Counted from the stretch's first letter, positions 25,322 to 33,796 are shown. The stretch is 64,000 nt of DNA from Amycolatopsis rubida (GCF_900115345.1 NZ_FOWC01000011.1:124001-188000); one strand, 5' to 3'. Numbers and translations are program-made. The notes: a model not told the origin generated them from the letters alone.

Positions 25322-25937
25322 CGCCGTACTGTCGATCCCCCGCGTCGCCGAGGCCCGGCACGATGAAGCCGGAGTCGTTGAGCCGCTCGTCAATGCTCGA
25401 CGTGACCACCCGGACCGGCAGCCCGGTCTGCTCCAGATGCGCCAGCCCCTCCGGCGCGGCGAGCGCACAGATGGCGGTGACGTCAGTAGCGCCACGGCCG
25501 GTCAGCAGGCGGATCGTGTACTCCATCGAGCCACCGGTCGCGAGCATCGGATCCAGCACCAGCACCGGCCGGTCCGCGAGCGACTCGGGCAGCGACTCCA
25601 GGTACGGGGTCGGCTTGAGCGTCTCCTCGTCGCGAGCGAGCCCCACGAACCCCATCTGCGCGTCCGGGATCAGCTTGTGCGCCTGGTCAGCCATGCCAAG
25701 TCCGGCCCGCAACACAGGCACCAGCAACGGCGGACTGGCGAGCCGATACGCGTCAGTGCGCGCGACCGGAGTATGGATGCGCTCGGTACGCACCGGCGCG
25801 TCCCGCGTGGCTTCGTAAACGAGCATGACAGTCAACTCATGCAGCGCGGCCCGGAACGCAGCACTGTCCGTCCGAGCGTCCCGCATGGTCGAGAGACGAG
25901 CCTTGGCCAGCGGGTGATCGACTACATGCACATCCAT
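25314..25937 (-). CDS. upp: uracil phosphoribosyltransferase
   Basis: 207 residues from the ATG at 25937 (MDVHVVDHPLAKARLSTMRD), the standard start. PRPP-binding VLDPMLATGGSM, the early RAGLGM loop and the uracil-recognising C-terminus SSIDERLNDSGFIVPGLGDAGDRQYG are intact. It converts uracil and PRPP to UMP, completing pyrimidine base salvage with cdd and deoA found elsewhere in the window. The frame extends 12 codons upstream but without a ribosome site or conservation. Confidence 0.95.
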   Translation of the reverse strand: MDVHVVDHPLAKARLSTMRDARTDSAAFRAALHELTVMLVYEATRDAPVRTERIHTPVARTDAYRLASPPLLVPVLRAGLGMADQAHKLIPDAQMGFVGLARDEETLKPTPYLESLPESLADRPVLVLDPMLATGGSMEYTIRLLTGRGATDVTAICALAAPEGLAHLEQTGLPVRVVTSSIDERLNDSGFIVPGLGDAGDRQYGAR

Positions 25938-26006
25938 GCCGCACAACTTAGCTGCCCGTTTCGGGGACGCCACCCGTTCCCCGCGCGTTCGTGGGCCCGC
26001 TTACTT

Positions 26007-26055
26007 CGTGAGGGCCACCCTCATTGACTCTGATTCCCGCAAAGTTCCCCTCACG
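26007..26055. repeat. decayed CGTGAGGGG-type inverted repeat upstream of upp
   Basis: The outer ends CGTGAGGG (26007-26014) and CCCCTCACG (26047-26055) match the palindrome at 23143-23199, including the central CTGATTCCC piece, but the inner arms no longer pair. This indicates a dispersed element of which this is a degraded copy. Confidence 0.5.
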
Positions 26056-26144
26056 ACCCGCCGCCGGTCCGCGAGACGCCCCTTCGCGAACGCGGGTTCC
26101 CTCAAGGAGCCCTTCGCAGCCCCGCCCGCAAACCGCCCCCGGCG

Positions 26145-26310
26145 CACCCACCATCGAGACACCCGGCCCCTCCCCGCAGCCGACGCACCCACGACCGAGA
26201 CACCCAGCCCCTCCCCCGCAGCCGATGCACCCACGACCGAGACACCCGACCCCTCCCCGCAGCCGACGCACCCGACCATCGAGGCACCCAGCCCCTCCCC
26301 CGCACCCCGA
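26145..26310. repeat. minisatellite of 41-42 base units
   Basis: About four units beginning CACCCACGACCGAGACACCC and ending CGCAGCCGA run head to tail; unit lengths alternate 41, 42 and 41, so no frame stays open through a conserved peptide. The array has strong strand asymmetry: the plus strand is nearly free of T. It lies in a gene-poor stretch between upp and the phosphatase. Confidence 0.75.
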
Positions 26311-26325
26311 TCCGAAGCCCCCCTG

Positions 26326-26382
26326 CGGGCGGCGGGTGCTTGTCAAGGCATCTTTCCCGCCTTGACAAGCACCCGCCGCCCG
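26326..26382. terminator. 24-bp perfect stem-loop after the phosphatase gene
   Basis: Arms 26326-26349 and 26359-26382 pair perfectly over 24 bases around a 9-base loop. It lies about 70 bases beyond the phosphatase stop on the minus strand. No T-run follows. It could end that transcript or be another palindromic unit; its arm sequence (GGGTGCTTGTCAAGGC) differs from the other families here. Confidence 0.65.
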
Positions 26383-26454
26383 TCAGCACACTCAACCTTC
26401 GGGGTGCCCCACACCAGCAACCGGGCCAATGTCGCCCCCAGGCGACGAGCCCCC

Positions 26455-26898
26455 CTACCGAGACTCAGCAAACCACCGAACCCACCGCCGCTGCCAAGGC
26501 GTCTCCACCGCCCGAGCGTGGTGGTTCTCCCGAACCCAAGCCACAGCTTCCTCAGCCCCCATCCCACCCATCGTCACCAAACAAGCCAGCACAGTCCCAG
26601 TCCGCCCGACCCCGCCGAGACAAGCCACCTCCACGGCCTCCCCCGCGACAGCCCGAGCGTGCAACTCCAGAATCTCCCGCCGGGCCCCCTCCCGATCACG
26701 CGGCAGCAGGAAGTCCGGCCACAACACCCACCGACGCTCCCAGCGCAACGAAGCGTCGTACTTGGCCCGCATCCGCCGCGACCCCAGATACAACCCGAAC
26801 TCCGGCTCCGGCCCCGCCGGCTTCGGCTTCCCCAGCCCGCGCGCCCGCAACCGGGCCCCATCCGGAAGCACGAGAGTCCCCATCAACGCAGAATCCAT
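26455..26898 (-). CDS. protein-tyrosine/dual-specificity phosphatase-like protein
   Basis: 147 residues with the cysteine-phosphatase P-loop ACLGGVGRTGTVLACL (Cys-x5-Arg-Thr) at about 92-107. The residue before the catalytic cysteine is alanine rather than the usual histidine. A WPDFLLP segment near 60 may supply the general-acid aspartate. Likely a small cytosolic phosphatase on phosphotyrosine or another phosphomonoester; the substrate is not known. It is divergent from the DUF1707 gene, 68 bases between starts. Confidence 0.78.
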   Translation of the reverse strand: MDSALMGTLVLPDGARLRARGLGKPKPAGPEPEFGLYLGSRRMRAKYDASLRWERRWVLWPDFLLPRDREGARREILELHARAVAGEAVEVACLGGVGRTGTVLACLVTMGGMGAEEAVAWVRENHHARAVETPWQRRWVRWFAESR

Positions 26899-26966
26899 CT
26901 CGCCATCGTCCCCTATCCACCGTTCGATGGACCCGAGGCAAACCCGACAGGGCTAGGCTGCCCCAG

Positions 26967-27635
26967 GTGAGTGAAGACCCAGCCACGCCGGGCCCGGACC
27001 AGATGCGCGTGTCGGACGCCGATCGGGAGCAGGTCGCGCAGGTGCTGCACCAGGCGCTGTCCGAAGGCCGCATCACGATCGACGAATTGGAAGAGCGGCT
27101 CTCCAGCGTCTACTCCGCGAAAACGTTCGCGGACCTCAAACCGGTGACCGCCGACCTGCCCGGCAGCGCGGCGGTCGCCACCACCGCGTCGGCTTCGCTG
27201 CAGCCCGCCCCTTCGCGCGTGCTCGGGCTGCCGGACAACCGCGTCGGCGGGCATCCCGGTTCCGCCGCGTCGATCGGCGTGATGTCCGGGGCCGTACGCA
27301 AGGGCAGCTGGGTCCTGCCGCAGCAGCACACGACTTTCGCGTTCTGGGGCGGTGCCGAAATCGACCTGCGCAGCGCCCGGTTCGCCGAAAAATCCTGCAC
27401 GATCACCGCGGTCGCGATCATGGGCGGGATCGAGATCACCGTCCCCGACGACATCAACGTGAACGTCACCGGCATCGGTTTCATGGGCGCGTTCATGCTG
27501 GAGGACAAGTCCGGCGCGCCGCCGGCACCGCCGACCGCCCCGACCGTGACGATCAACGGCCTCGGCTTCTGGGGCGGCGTCGTCGTGTACCGCAAGCCGG
27601 CCAAGGATCTGAACGCACCGCAGATCGAGTCCTGA
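26967..27635 (+). CDS. DUF1707 domain protein with C-terminal beta (LiaF-like) region
   Basis: 222 residues. The N-terminal MRVSDADREQVAQVLHQALSEGRITIDELEERLSSVYSAKTFADLKPVTADLP is a DUF1707 (SHOCT-like) domain, residues about 13-65. The C-terminal half (VLPQQHTTFAFWGGAEIDLRSARF, IMGGIEITVPDDINV, GLGFWGGVVVYRKP) repeats a glycine-rich beta motif like the cell-wall-active antibiotic response domain of LiaF. No membrane span is seen. GTG 26967 (VSEDPATPGPDQMRV) is the most likely start; ATG 27003 is an alternative. Function unknown, possibly envelope stress. Confidence 0.78.
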   Translation: MSEDPATPGPDQMRVSDADREQVAQVLHQALSEGRITIDELEERLSSVYSAKTFADLKPVTADLPGSAAVATTASASLQPAPSRVLGLPDNRVGGHPGSAASIGVMSGAVRKGSWVLPQQHTTFAFWGGAEIDLRSARFAEKSCTITAVAIMGGIEITVPDDINVNVTGIGFMGAFMLEDKSGAPPAPPTAPTVTINGLGFWGGVVVYRKPAKDLNAPQIES

Positions 27636-27771
27636 ACCCGACTGCACACACCACCGACAAAAACCGCCGCCCGCACCGCGGCGCTGTGGACAACCGCGAG
27701 CCTGTGACCAGCTGTCCACAGATTCCGGTGAGCGCTCCGGCACCTGCTGTCGCGCACCTACACTCAGCGGT

Positions 27772-28746
27772 ATGACAGCTACCACCAGCCCGTCATCGGT
27801 GCCGGAAACCCCGTCGCCGCTGACGGACGTCACTCGCGACGAAGCGAGCCTGCGGCGGTTCCTGCACGGGCTGCCCGGTGTCGACCAGGTCGGCGTCGAG
27901 CAGCGCGCGGCAGGGCTCGCGACCCGGAGCATCAAAAAGGAAGCCAAGCGGTGGGCGATCGACACCGCGGTGTCGATGGTCGACCTGACCACGCTCGAAG
28001 GAGCCGACACACGCGGCAAGGTCCGCGGCCTCGCCGCCAAGGCGATGCGGCCGGACCCCGAGCGGCAGGACTGCCCGCGCGTCGCGGCCGTGTGCGTGTA
28101 CCCGGACCTGGTGGGGACAGCCGTCGAAGCGCTCGCGGGCAGCGGGGTGCGGGTGGCGAGCGTCGCCACCGGCTTCCCGGCGGGCCGCACGAGCCGCGAG
28201 GTGAAGCTGGCCGACACCCGGCTCGCGGTCGAGGCGGGCGCGGACGAGGTCGACATGGTGATCGACCGCGGCGCCTTCCTCGAAGGCCGCTACCTGGAAG
28301 TGTTCGACGAGATCCGCGCCGTGAAAGCGGCCTGCGGCTCGGCGCACCTCAAGGTGATCCTCGAAACGGGCGAGCTGGCGACGTACGACAACGTCCGCCG
28401 CGCGTCCTGGCTCGCGCTGCTGGCGGGCGGGGACTTCATCAAGACGTCCACCGGCAAGGTGTCGCCCGCCGCGACGCTGCCGGTCACGCACGTGATGCTG
28501 CAGGCGGTGCACGACTGGCACGAGCGCACCGGCGAACTGCGCGGCGTCAAGCCCGCGGGCGGGATCCGGACGACCAAGGACGCGATCAAGTACCTCGTCG
28601 CCGTGCACGAGGTCGCGGGCGAGCAGTGGCTCACGCCGGAACTGTTCCGGTTCGGCGCGTCGAGCCTGCTCAACGACCTGCTGCTGCAGCGGCGCACCCA
28701 GGTGGACGGCCACTACAGCGGCCCTGACTACGTGACGGTGGACTGA
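27772..28746 (+). CDS. deoC: deoxyribose-phosphate aldolase
   Basis: 324 residues, longer than the E. coli enzyme, as in actinobacteria. Catalytic Schiff-base lysine lies in FIKTSTGKVSP, and VCVYPDLVG, EVDMVIDRGAFLEG and GVKPAGGIRTTKDAI complete the class I aldolase barrel. It cleaves 2-deoxyribose-5-phosphate to acetaldehyde and glyceraldehyde-3-phosphate, the last step of deoxynucleoside catabolism. TACACT (27759-27764) sits seven bases before ATG 27772, suggesting a leaderless or nearly leaderless transcript. It is followed after one base by an aldehyde dehydrogenase that could take the acetaldehyde. Confidence 0.93.
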   Translation: MTATTSPSSVPETPSPLTDVTRDEASLRRFLHGLPGVDQVGVEQRAAGLATRSIKKEAKRWAIDTAVSMVDLTTLEGADTRGKVRGLAAKAMRPDPERQDCPRVAAVCVYPDLVGTAVEALAGSGVRVASVATGFPAGRTSREVKLADTRLAVEAGADEVDMVIDRGAFLEGRYLEVFDEIRAVKAACGSAHLKVILETGELATYDNVRRASWLALLAGGDFIKTSTGKVSPAATLPVTHVMLQAVHDWHERTGELRGVKPAGGIRTTKDAIKYLVAVHEVAGEQWLTPELFRFGASSLLNDLLLQRRTQVDGHYSGPDYVTVD

Positions 28747-28747
28747 C

Positions 28748-30181
28748 ATGGGCATCTTCGAATACGCGCCCGCGCCGGAATCGCGCGCACTGGCCAATCT
28801 GAAAGAGCAGTACAAGCCGTTCGTCAACGGCGAGTTCGTCGACGGTTCCGGCGAGCCGCTCAAGACGGTCAACCCGGCCACCGAGGAGATCCTCGCCGAG
28901 GTCGGCACCGCGTCGGTGTCCGATGTGGACACCGCGGTGAAGGCCGCACGCAAGGCGTACACGTCGGTCTGGTCGAAAATGCCGGGAGCCGAGCGGGCGA
29001 AGTACCTGTTCCGCATCGCGCGACTGATCCAGGAACGCTCGCGCGAACTGGCGGTGCTGGAGACGCTGGACAACGGGAAACCGATCAAGGAGTCGCGCGA
29101 CTCCGACGTGCCCACCGCGGCCGCGCATTTCTTCTACCACGCGGGCTGGGCGGACAAGCTCGGCTACGCCGGCTACGGCCCGGATCCGAAGCCGCTCGGC
29201 GTCGCGGGCCAGGTGATCCCGTGGAACTTCCCGCTGCTGATGCTGGCGTGGAAGATCGCGCCGGCGCTGGCCACCGGCAACACCGTTGTGCTGAAGCCCG
29301 CCGAGACCACGCCGCTGACCGCGCTGGTGTTCGCCGAGATCTGCCAGCAGGCCGAGCTGCCGCCGGGCGTGGTGAACATCCTGCCCGGAGCCGGTGACAT
29401 CGGAGCGTCCATTGTGGAGCATCCGGACGTCGACAAGATCGCGTTCACCGGCTCCACCGAGGTCGGCAAGCTGATCCAGCGCACCGTCGCGGGCACCCGC
29501 AAAAAGCTGACCCTGGAACTCGGCGGCAAGGCGGCGAACGTCGTGTTCGACGACGCCCCGCTGGACCAGGCGGTGGAGGGGATCGTCAACGGGATCTTCT
29601 TCAACCAGGGCCACGTCTGCTGCGCGGGCTCGCGGCTGCTGGTGCAGGAATCGGTGGCCGAGGAAGTGCTGGAGAAGCTCCGGTACCGGGTGTCGACGCT
29701 GCGCCTGGGCGACCCGCTGGACAAGAACACCGACCTCGGCGCGATCAACTCGGCCGAGCAACTGGCGAAGATCCGCGGCCTGGTCGAATCCGGCGACGCG
29801 GAAGGCGCACAACGCTGGACCAGCCCCTGCCCGGTGCCCGACCGCGGTTTCTTCTTCGCACCGACGGTGTTCTCCGAGGTTCACCAGTCGATGCGGATCG
29901 CCCGCGAGGAGATCTTCGGACCGGTGCTGTCGGTCCTCACCTTCCGTACCCCGGAAGAGGCTGTGGCGAAGGCGAACAACACGCCGTACGGGTTGTCCGC
30001 GGGCATCTGGACCGAGAAGGGTTCGCGCATTCTGTGGATGGCGAACCAGCTCCGGGCAGGCGTCGTCTGGGCCAACACGTTCAACCGCTTCGACCCCGCC
30101 GCCCCGTTCGGCGGCTACCAGGAGTCCGGTTTCGGCCGCGAAGGCGGACGCACCGGTTTGGAGGCCTACCTCAATGTCTGA
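28748..30181 (+). CDS. NAD-dependent aldehyde dehydrogenase
   Basis: 477 residues. Complete ALDH: WNFPLLMLAWKIAPALATGNTVVLKPAE (NAD site), FTGSTEVG, general base glutamate in LTLELGGK, catalytic cysteine in FNQGHVCCAGSRLLVQ, and EEIFGPVLSVLTFRTPEEAV. It oxidises an aldehyde to the acid; its place one base after deoC suggests acetaldehyde from deoxyribose breakdown. Its stop overlaps the next ALDH-like gene by eight bases. Together the pair resembles a split form of the two-domain ALDH16 enzymes. Confidence 0.92.
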   Translation: MGIFEYAPAPESRALANLKEQYKPFVNGEFVDGSGEPLKTVNPATEEILAEVGTASVSDVDTAVKAARKAYTSVWSKMPGAERAKYLFRIARLIQERSRELAVLETLDNGKPIKESRDSDVPTAAAHFFYHAGWADKLGYAGYGPDPKPLGVAGQVIPWNFPLLMLAWKIAPALATGNTVVLKPAETTPLTALVFAEICQQAELPPGVVNILPGAGDIGASIVEHPDVDKIAFTGSTEVGKLIQRTVAGTRKKLTLELGGKAANVVFDDAPLDQAVEGIVNGIFFNQGHVCCAGSRLLVQESVAEEVLEKLRYRVSTLRLGDPLDKNTDLGAINSAEQLAKIRGLVESGDAEGAQRWTSPCPVPDRGFFFAPTVFSEVHQSMRIAREEIFGPVLSVLTFRTPEEAVAKANNTPYGLSAGIWTEKGSRILWMANQLRAGVVWANTFNRFDPAAPFGGYQESGFGREGGRTGLEAYLNV

Positions 30182-31040
30182 CCGGATTTCCGTCGCCAAA
30201 ACCTACAAGCTTTACCTGGGCGGCAAATTCCCGCGCTCGGAATCGGGCCGGGTCTACCCGGTCACCGATTCCCAGGGCGCTTTCCTGGCCAACGCGGCCC
30301 ACGCGTCCCGCAAAGACCTGCGCGACGCGGTGTCCGCCGCGCGCAAGGCGTTCCCCGGCTGGTCGTCGGCAACTGCATACAACCGAGGCCAGGTGCTCTA
30401 CCGCGTCGCCGAGGTAATGGAGGGCCGCCGCGCCCAGTTCGCCGCCGAGGTAGCCGCCTGCGAGGGCGTCCCCGCGAAAAAGGCCGAGTCCCTTGTGGAC
30501 GCCGCCATCGACCGCTGGGTCTGGTACGCGGGCTGGACCGACAAGATCGCCTCGGTCCTTGGCGCCGCCAACCCGGTCGCCGGCCCGTACTTCTCCTTCA
30601 CCACGCCCGAGCCCACCGGCGTCGTGGGCGTCCTGGCCCCGCAAGAGTCCTCCCTGCTGGGCCTGGTGACAGTACTGGCCCCCGTCCTGGCCACCGGCTC
30701 GACGGCGGTCCTGGTCTCCAGCGCGGACCGCCCCCTGCCCGCCATCACCCTGTCCGAGGTCCTGGCCACCTCCGACGTCCCCGGCGGCGTCGCCAACATC
30801 CTCACCGGCCACGCCGCGGAACTGGGCCCATGGCTTGCCTCCCACGGAGACGTCAACGCCCTCGACCCGACCGGCGCCACCCCCGGAGACCGTGTCACCC
30901 TGGCCCGGGAAGCCGCCGGGACAGTGAAACGAGTCCTGTCCGTCCCCGACGCTGAACCGGACTGGACAGCAGAACCCGACCTGTCCCGCCTTCGGCGGTA
31001 CCTGGAAGCGAAAACGGTCTGGCACCCCATGGGCGTCTGA
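30174..31040 (+). CDS. truncated aldehyde dehydrogenase-like protein, probably inactive
   Basis: 288 residues similar to the N-terminal half of ALDH: KTYKLYLGGKFPRSESGRVYPV, WVWYAGWTDKI, PTGVVGVLAPQESSLLGLVTVLAPVLATGSTAVLVSS. The chain ends before a catalytic domain: no cysteine block and no EIFGP motif, and the LELGGK glutamate is absent. The coding pattern is intact with a clean stop, so this is a maintained pseudoenzyme rather than decay. Overlap with the active ALDH implies stoichiometric synthesis. It may be a structural or regulatory partner as in ALDH16, whose second domain is also non-catalytic. Confidence 0.82.
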   Translation: MSDRISVAKTYKLYLGGKFPRSESGRVYPVTDSQGAFLANAAHASRKDLRDAVSAARKAFPGWSSATAYNRGQVLYRVAEVMEGRRAQFAAEVAACEGVPAKKAESLVDAAIDRWVWYAGWTDKIASVLGAANPVAGPYFSFTTPEPTGVVGVLAPQESSLLGLVTVLAPVLATGSTAVLVSSADRPLPAITLSEVLATSDVPGGVANILTGHAAELGPWLASHGDVNALDPTGATPGDRVTLAREAAGTVKRVLSVPDAEPDWTAEPDLSRLRRYLEAKTVWHPMGV

Positions 31041-31054
31041 CATTCGAGTTAGCC

Positions 31055-31094
31055 AAGGCCCGTCCTCCGGTCCATCACCCGGAGGACTGGCCTT
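31055..31094 (+). terminator. terminator after the deoC-ALDH operon
   Basis: AAGGCC-N2-TCCTCCGG at 31055-31070 pairs with CCGGAGGA-N2-GGCCTT ending 31094, and GTCTATTTT follows. It ends the deoC operon 14 bases past the last stop. Confidence 0.8.
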
Positions 31095-31407
31095 GTCTAT
31101 TTTCTGAGACAAGACGCGCGGTGAACGGGTTCACGTCCTTAAGGTGGGCGACTAGCCCGAAAGGACCACCGTGAACTACTCTGTGCCCAGCAAGCCGCGT
31201 ACTCCATTTACCAGGATAATATTATCGCAGTTTTTCGCTTATCAAACGGCCGGATTCGCGCAATTTCTCGCCACCTCTAGCGATTTCCCGCAAATACACT
31301 CCACTCCCACGACTTACCGTGTTCTGTCGGCTACGGTGAATATCGCCGTGAGGCACCGAACCGACCGTTGTGCGAAGTGTCCGCCGTGTCGTGGGGAGGG
31401 CGAGGAC
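31095..31407. other. AT-rich upstream region of the ESX-like cluster
   Basis: About 310 bases. The palindromes GTGAAC-GG-GTTCAC (31121-31134) and GATAATATTATC (31215-31226) lie here, and bases 31200-31330 are clearly poorer in GC than the surroundings. An in-frame GTG at 31171 could extend the next gene by 79 codons, but the composition and residues of that part are unlike coding DNA, so I treat it as promoter region. Confidence 0.5.
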
Positions 31408-31839
31408 ATGGACCAGCCTGCCGCTGACGCAGGTACGAACTGGTTGCCGGACTTCACCATCACCGGCACCGGAGCAGCACCGCCCGGCCCGGGCTTCACC
31501 ATGAGCCGCGACGACGCCCGCAGCATGCTCAGCCTGGCCAAGCGGGCCCGTCAACAGTTCCGGGACATGCAAACGACTGCGACGACCTTGCTGCGGATCG
31601 TCGCCCCCGCGGATGACATCGCGAGCACCGCCTACCAGTCGCAATTGATCGGCGACGGATCCTCGAACGGCGCGTTCGGCGCAGGTGTTGCGAACGTTCA
31701 CCGCCTGTACGCCTACGCCGACGAACTTGTGCAGAAACTGGAAAAGGCACTAGATCTCACTGAGGATTCCGAAGCAGCCGCAGCTAATGCCGTGAAAAAC
31801 GCTGCCTCCGGCGACAAGGCGACGGGACTCGCAGGATGA
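31408..31839 (+). CDS. small helical protein, WXG100-like, of an ESX-type group
   Basis: 143 residues. A helical core MSRDDARSMLSLAKRARQQFRDMQTTATTLLRIVAP (about 33-68) and ANVHRLYAYADELVQKLEKALDLTEDSEAAAANAV (about 94-128) suggest a helical hairpin like WXG100 proteins, though a strict WxG is not seen. ATG 31408 follows GGGAGGGCGAGG. Its stop overlaps the DUF3558 gene (ATGA). Position before DUF3558, a WXG/PPE-like protein and EspG points to a secreted substrate or partner of a type VII system. Confidence 0.7.
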   Translation: MDQPAADAGTNWLPDFTITGTGAAPPGPGFTMSRDDARSMLSLAKRARQQFRDMQTTATTLLRIVAPADDIASTAYQSQLIGDGSSNGAFGAGVANVHRLYAYADELVQKLEKALDLTEDSEAAAANAVKNAASGDKATGLAG

Positions 31840-32462
31840 CCCGCCGCCTTCCCGCCGTGCTTGTCGCTGCCGGTCTTGCCTCGCTCGCCGCGGCTTGTTC
31901 CGGCGGACAGACGCCAGCACCGACCAGCGTGCCCGAGACCGGGCCGTCGGCCCCCGCGGCGTTGCCGCACAGCGGCGCACCCAAGGTCGAGCATCCATTG
32001 CCCTCGTCAGTCCTGTCCGGAGACCCCTGCCGGACCGCGCTGACCAAAACGCAGGTGGGGCGCATCATCACCACCATGCCGGCAGGCAAAGCACGCACCC
32101 TCTCCGGGCTGGGCCCCACCTGCGATTGGAGCAATATCGATTCCGGTGCCGCCGTTCGCGTAGGTTATGTCACCGACGACCATCAGGGACTCAGCGCCGT
32201 CTACCAGAACAGCCGGCCGAAAGTTAAGGTCTGGAGGCCGCTCCCGCCGATTCAAGGGTTTCCGGCGGTCGCCTTCTCCGATTTCGACGGCATCGGACTC
32301 AACAGCGCGTGTCAGGTCAGCTTCGGAACTTCCGACGACCTGTCCGTCGATGTGTCGATCACCCTCGGGGAAAGCAAGGCCGGAAAGGCCGATCCTTGCG
32401 CGGTCGCCGCGCAAGCCGCCGACATCGTCGTCACCAACCTGCGCCAACGGGCGGGCGCGTGA
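31836..32462 (+). CDS. DUF3558 lipoprotein
   Basis: 208 residues. A lipoprotein signal peptide with lipobox LAAAC places the lipidated cysteine at residue 21; the mature part contains the DUF3558 pattern DPCRTALTKTQVGRII, LGPTCDWSNID, and a late conserved cysteine in DPCAVAAQAADIVVTNL. The family is common in mycobacteria and Pseudonocardiaceae as surface-exposed lipoproteins of unknown role. It overlaps both neighbours, so it is part of the four-gene unit ending with EspG. Confidence 0.85.
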   Translation: MTRRLPAVLVAAGLASLAAACSGGQTPAPTSVPETGPSAPAALPHSGAPKVEHPLPSSVLSGDPCRTALTKTQVGRIITTMPAGKARTLSGLGPTCDWSNIDSGAAVRVGYVTDDHQGLSAVYQNSRPKVKVWRPLPPIQGFPAVAFSDFDGIGLNSACQVSFGTSDDLSVDVSITLGESKAGKADPCAVAAQAADIVVTNLRQRAGA

Positions 32463-33796
32463 TGGGCTTCTTCGAGATCATCGAGGGTGCCGGTCACTGG
32501 ATCGGCGATCGCATCGACGACCTCGGCAAGTTCGCCTCGTCCCTCTGGCAGGACGGCCCTGGCCGAGAAGCGCTCCCCGCGCCCGAGCTGATCCAGAAAG
32601 TCCTGACCGGCGGGGGAACGAATAGCTGGCACGTGGGGGCCGGTCAGGCTCAGACACTCTCCAGCCAGCACAACGAGGCCGGCGACCTGCTCTCCCGGGT
32701 GAACTCCGGCCTGGAGTCCGCGTGGACCGGCGCGGGCTCGGAGGCCGCGAAGGCCCGCGTCAGGAATTTGGCGGAGACGGCGGCCTCGTCCGCGGCGATT
32801 TATGGTGTCAACGGCTCCAATTTGACCGATATCGCGCACGGGTTCGACGCCATGAAGTCGTCACTGCAGCAGCTGCCGCCAGTCCCTCCGCACCGGAACT
32901 TCTTCGACCGGATCTCCCCGTGGGAGACCGACACCGAGAAGGAAATCAGCGAATACAACGCAGTGGCTCAGCAGAACGTCGACCGCTACCAGGCCTACGC
33001 TCAGCACGCCAGGACGAACAGCCAGAACTTGCAATCCGACTACGGCGGCATCGACGGATTCGGCGACCAGCACCCCTCGCCCGGTCCTGGCCAGGGCCCG
33101 CCCAACAAGGACCGCAGCGCTCGGCTTCCGACGGCGATTTCCCACCGCCCTCCCAGCAGCCCAGAGGAACCGCACGCGCGGGACGGCGCGCCGGCACCGG
33201 CGGACAGACCGGCAGGACCGGCCATGCCCGGCTTGGCGCACGGGCCAGGCGGCGTATCCACGCCGGGCGCGGCACCGCACCCAAGAACCAGCGACCAGAC
33301 GACGACCACCGGATGGACGCCGAACCCAGCGACGACCCGGGATTGGCTCCACCCCATCGGCGCGCCTCGCGCGGACGGATCCGAGAGCAGCAGCACGTGG
33401 TCACCGGGACCGGCCGGCGGGCTTCCCGCCCAAAGCGGACGGGGAGACCCGAGCAATGTCGGACGAAACAGCCGAGGGGAAACCGGTCGCACAGGCGGGA
33501 ATAGCGAAGCCCGCGCGGGCAGCTCGTCAAGACCGGGCGCGGGAAAAGGCGCCGGCGAAGAAGGCCGCCCCGCAACAACCCCAGCACGCACCACCACCGG
33601 TGCCCCCGGCTCCCGAGGCGCCCCAGGCGTAAGCGGACCGACCCCCCACCGCGGCAAGGCCGAAGATTCCAAGGACCACCACCGCAAGTACGGCCTGGAA
33701 ACCGACTCCGCCTTCTCCCTCACCGACGACGACGGCGAACGCGCCGTAGATCCCCGTACCGGCCTGCCTCCGACACCACCGACCATCGGCGGCTAA
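32462..33796 (+). CDS. PPE/WXG-like protein with long Pro/Gly-rich tail
   Basis: 444 residues. Residues 1-190 are helical and include the WXG-type turn SAWTGAGSEAAKARV at about 87-101, typical of PPE or WXG100-domain ESX substrates; from about 200 the chain becomes a disordered proline/glycine/serine/charged tail ending in PRTGLPPTPPTIGG. ATG 32462 shares its A with the upstream TGA. It is likely a type VII secretion substrate whose chaperone is the EspG encoded 12 bases downstream. No eccC, mycP or other ESX machine gene is in the window. Confidence 0.72.
   Translation: MGFFEIIEGAGHWIGDRIDDLGKFASSLWQDGPGREALPAPELIQKVLTGGGTNSWHVGAGQAQTLSSQHNEAGDLLSRVNSGLESAWTGAGSEAAKARVRNLAETAASSAAIYGVNGSNLTDIAHGFDAMKSSLQQLPPVPPHRNFFDRISPWETDTEKEISEYNAVAQQNVDRYQAYAQHARTNSQNLQSDYGGIDGFGDQHPSPGPGQGPPNKDRSARLPTAISHRPPSSPEEPHARDGAPAPADRPAGPAMPGLAHGPGGVSTPGAAPHPRTSDQTTTTGWTPNPATTRDWLHPIGAPRADGSESSSTWSPGPAGGLPAQSGRGDPSNVGRNSRGETGRTGGNSEARAGSSSRPGAGKGAGEEGRPATTPARTTTGAPGSRGAPGVSGPTPHRGKAEDSKDHHRKYGLETDSAFSLTDDDGERAVDPRTGLPPTPPTIGG

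Larger units (their letters stand above)
25938..26454. other. repeat-rich intergenic region without a gene
   Basis: 517 bases between the upp start and the phosphatase stop. It holds a degraded palindrome, a minisatellite and a strong hairpin. Proline/threonine-rich open frames cross it in several frames, but they are made by the repeats and change frame between units, so none is called. Confidence 0.6.

Noticed and set aside
25936..26970. Proline/threonine-rich protein with TTETPSPSP repeats
   Set aside because: The units are 41 and 42 bases long, so the repeat peptide does not stay in one frame, and the frame runs antisense through the phosphatase gene.
27684..27721. Two DnaA-box-like sequences (TGTGGACAA and CTGTCCACA) suggesting an origin
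   Set aside because: Only two boxes, no dnaA/dnaN neighbours and no AT-rich unwinding region; they also pair as CTGTGGACA/TGTCCACAG, so a simple stem is more likely.
31171..31407. 79-codon upstream extension of the WXG-like gene from GTG 31171
   Set aside because: The stretch is AT-rich, holds palindromes and reads as an unlikely peptide; ATG 31408 has a good ribosome site.
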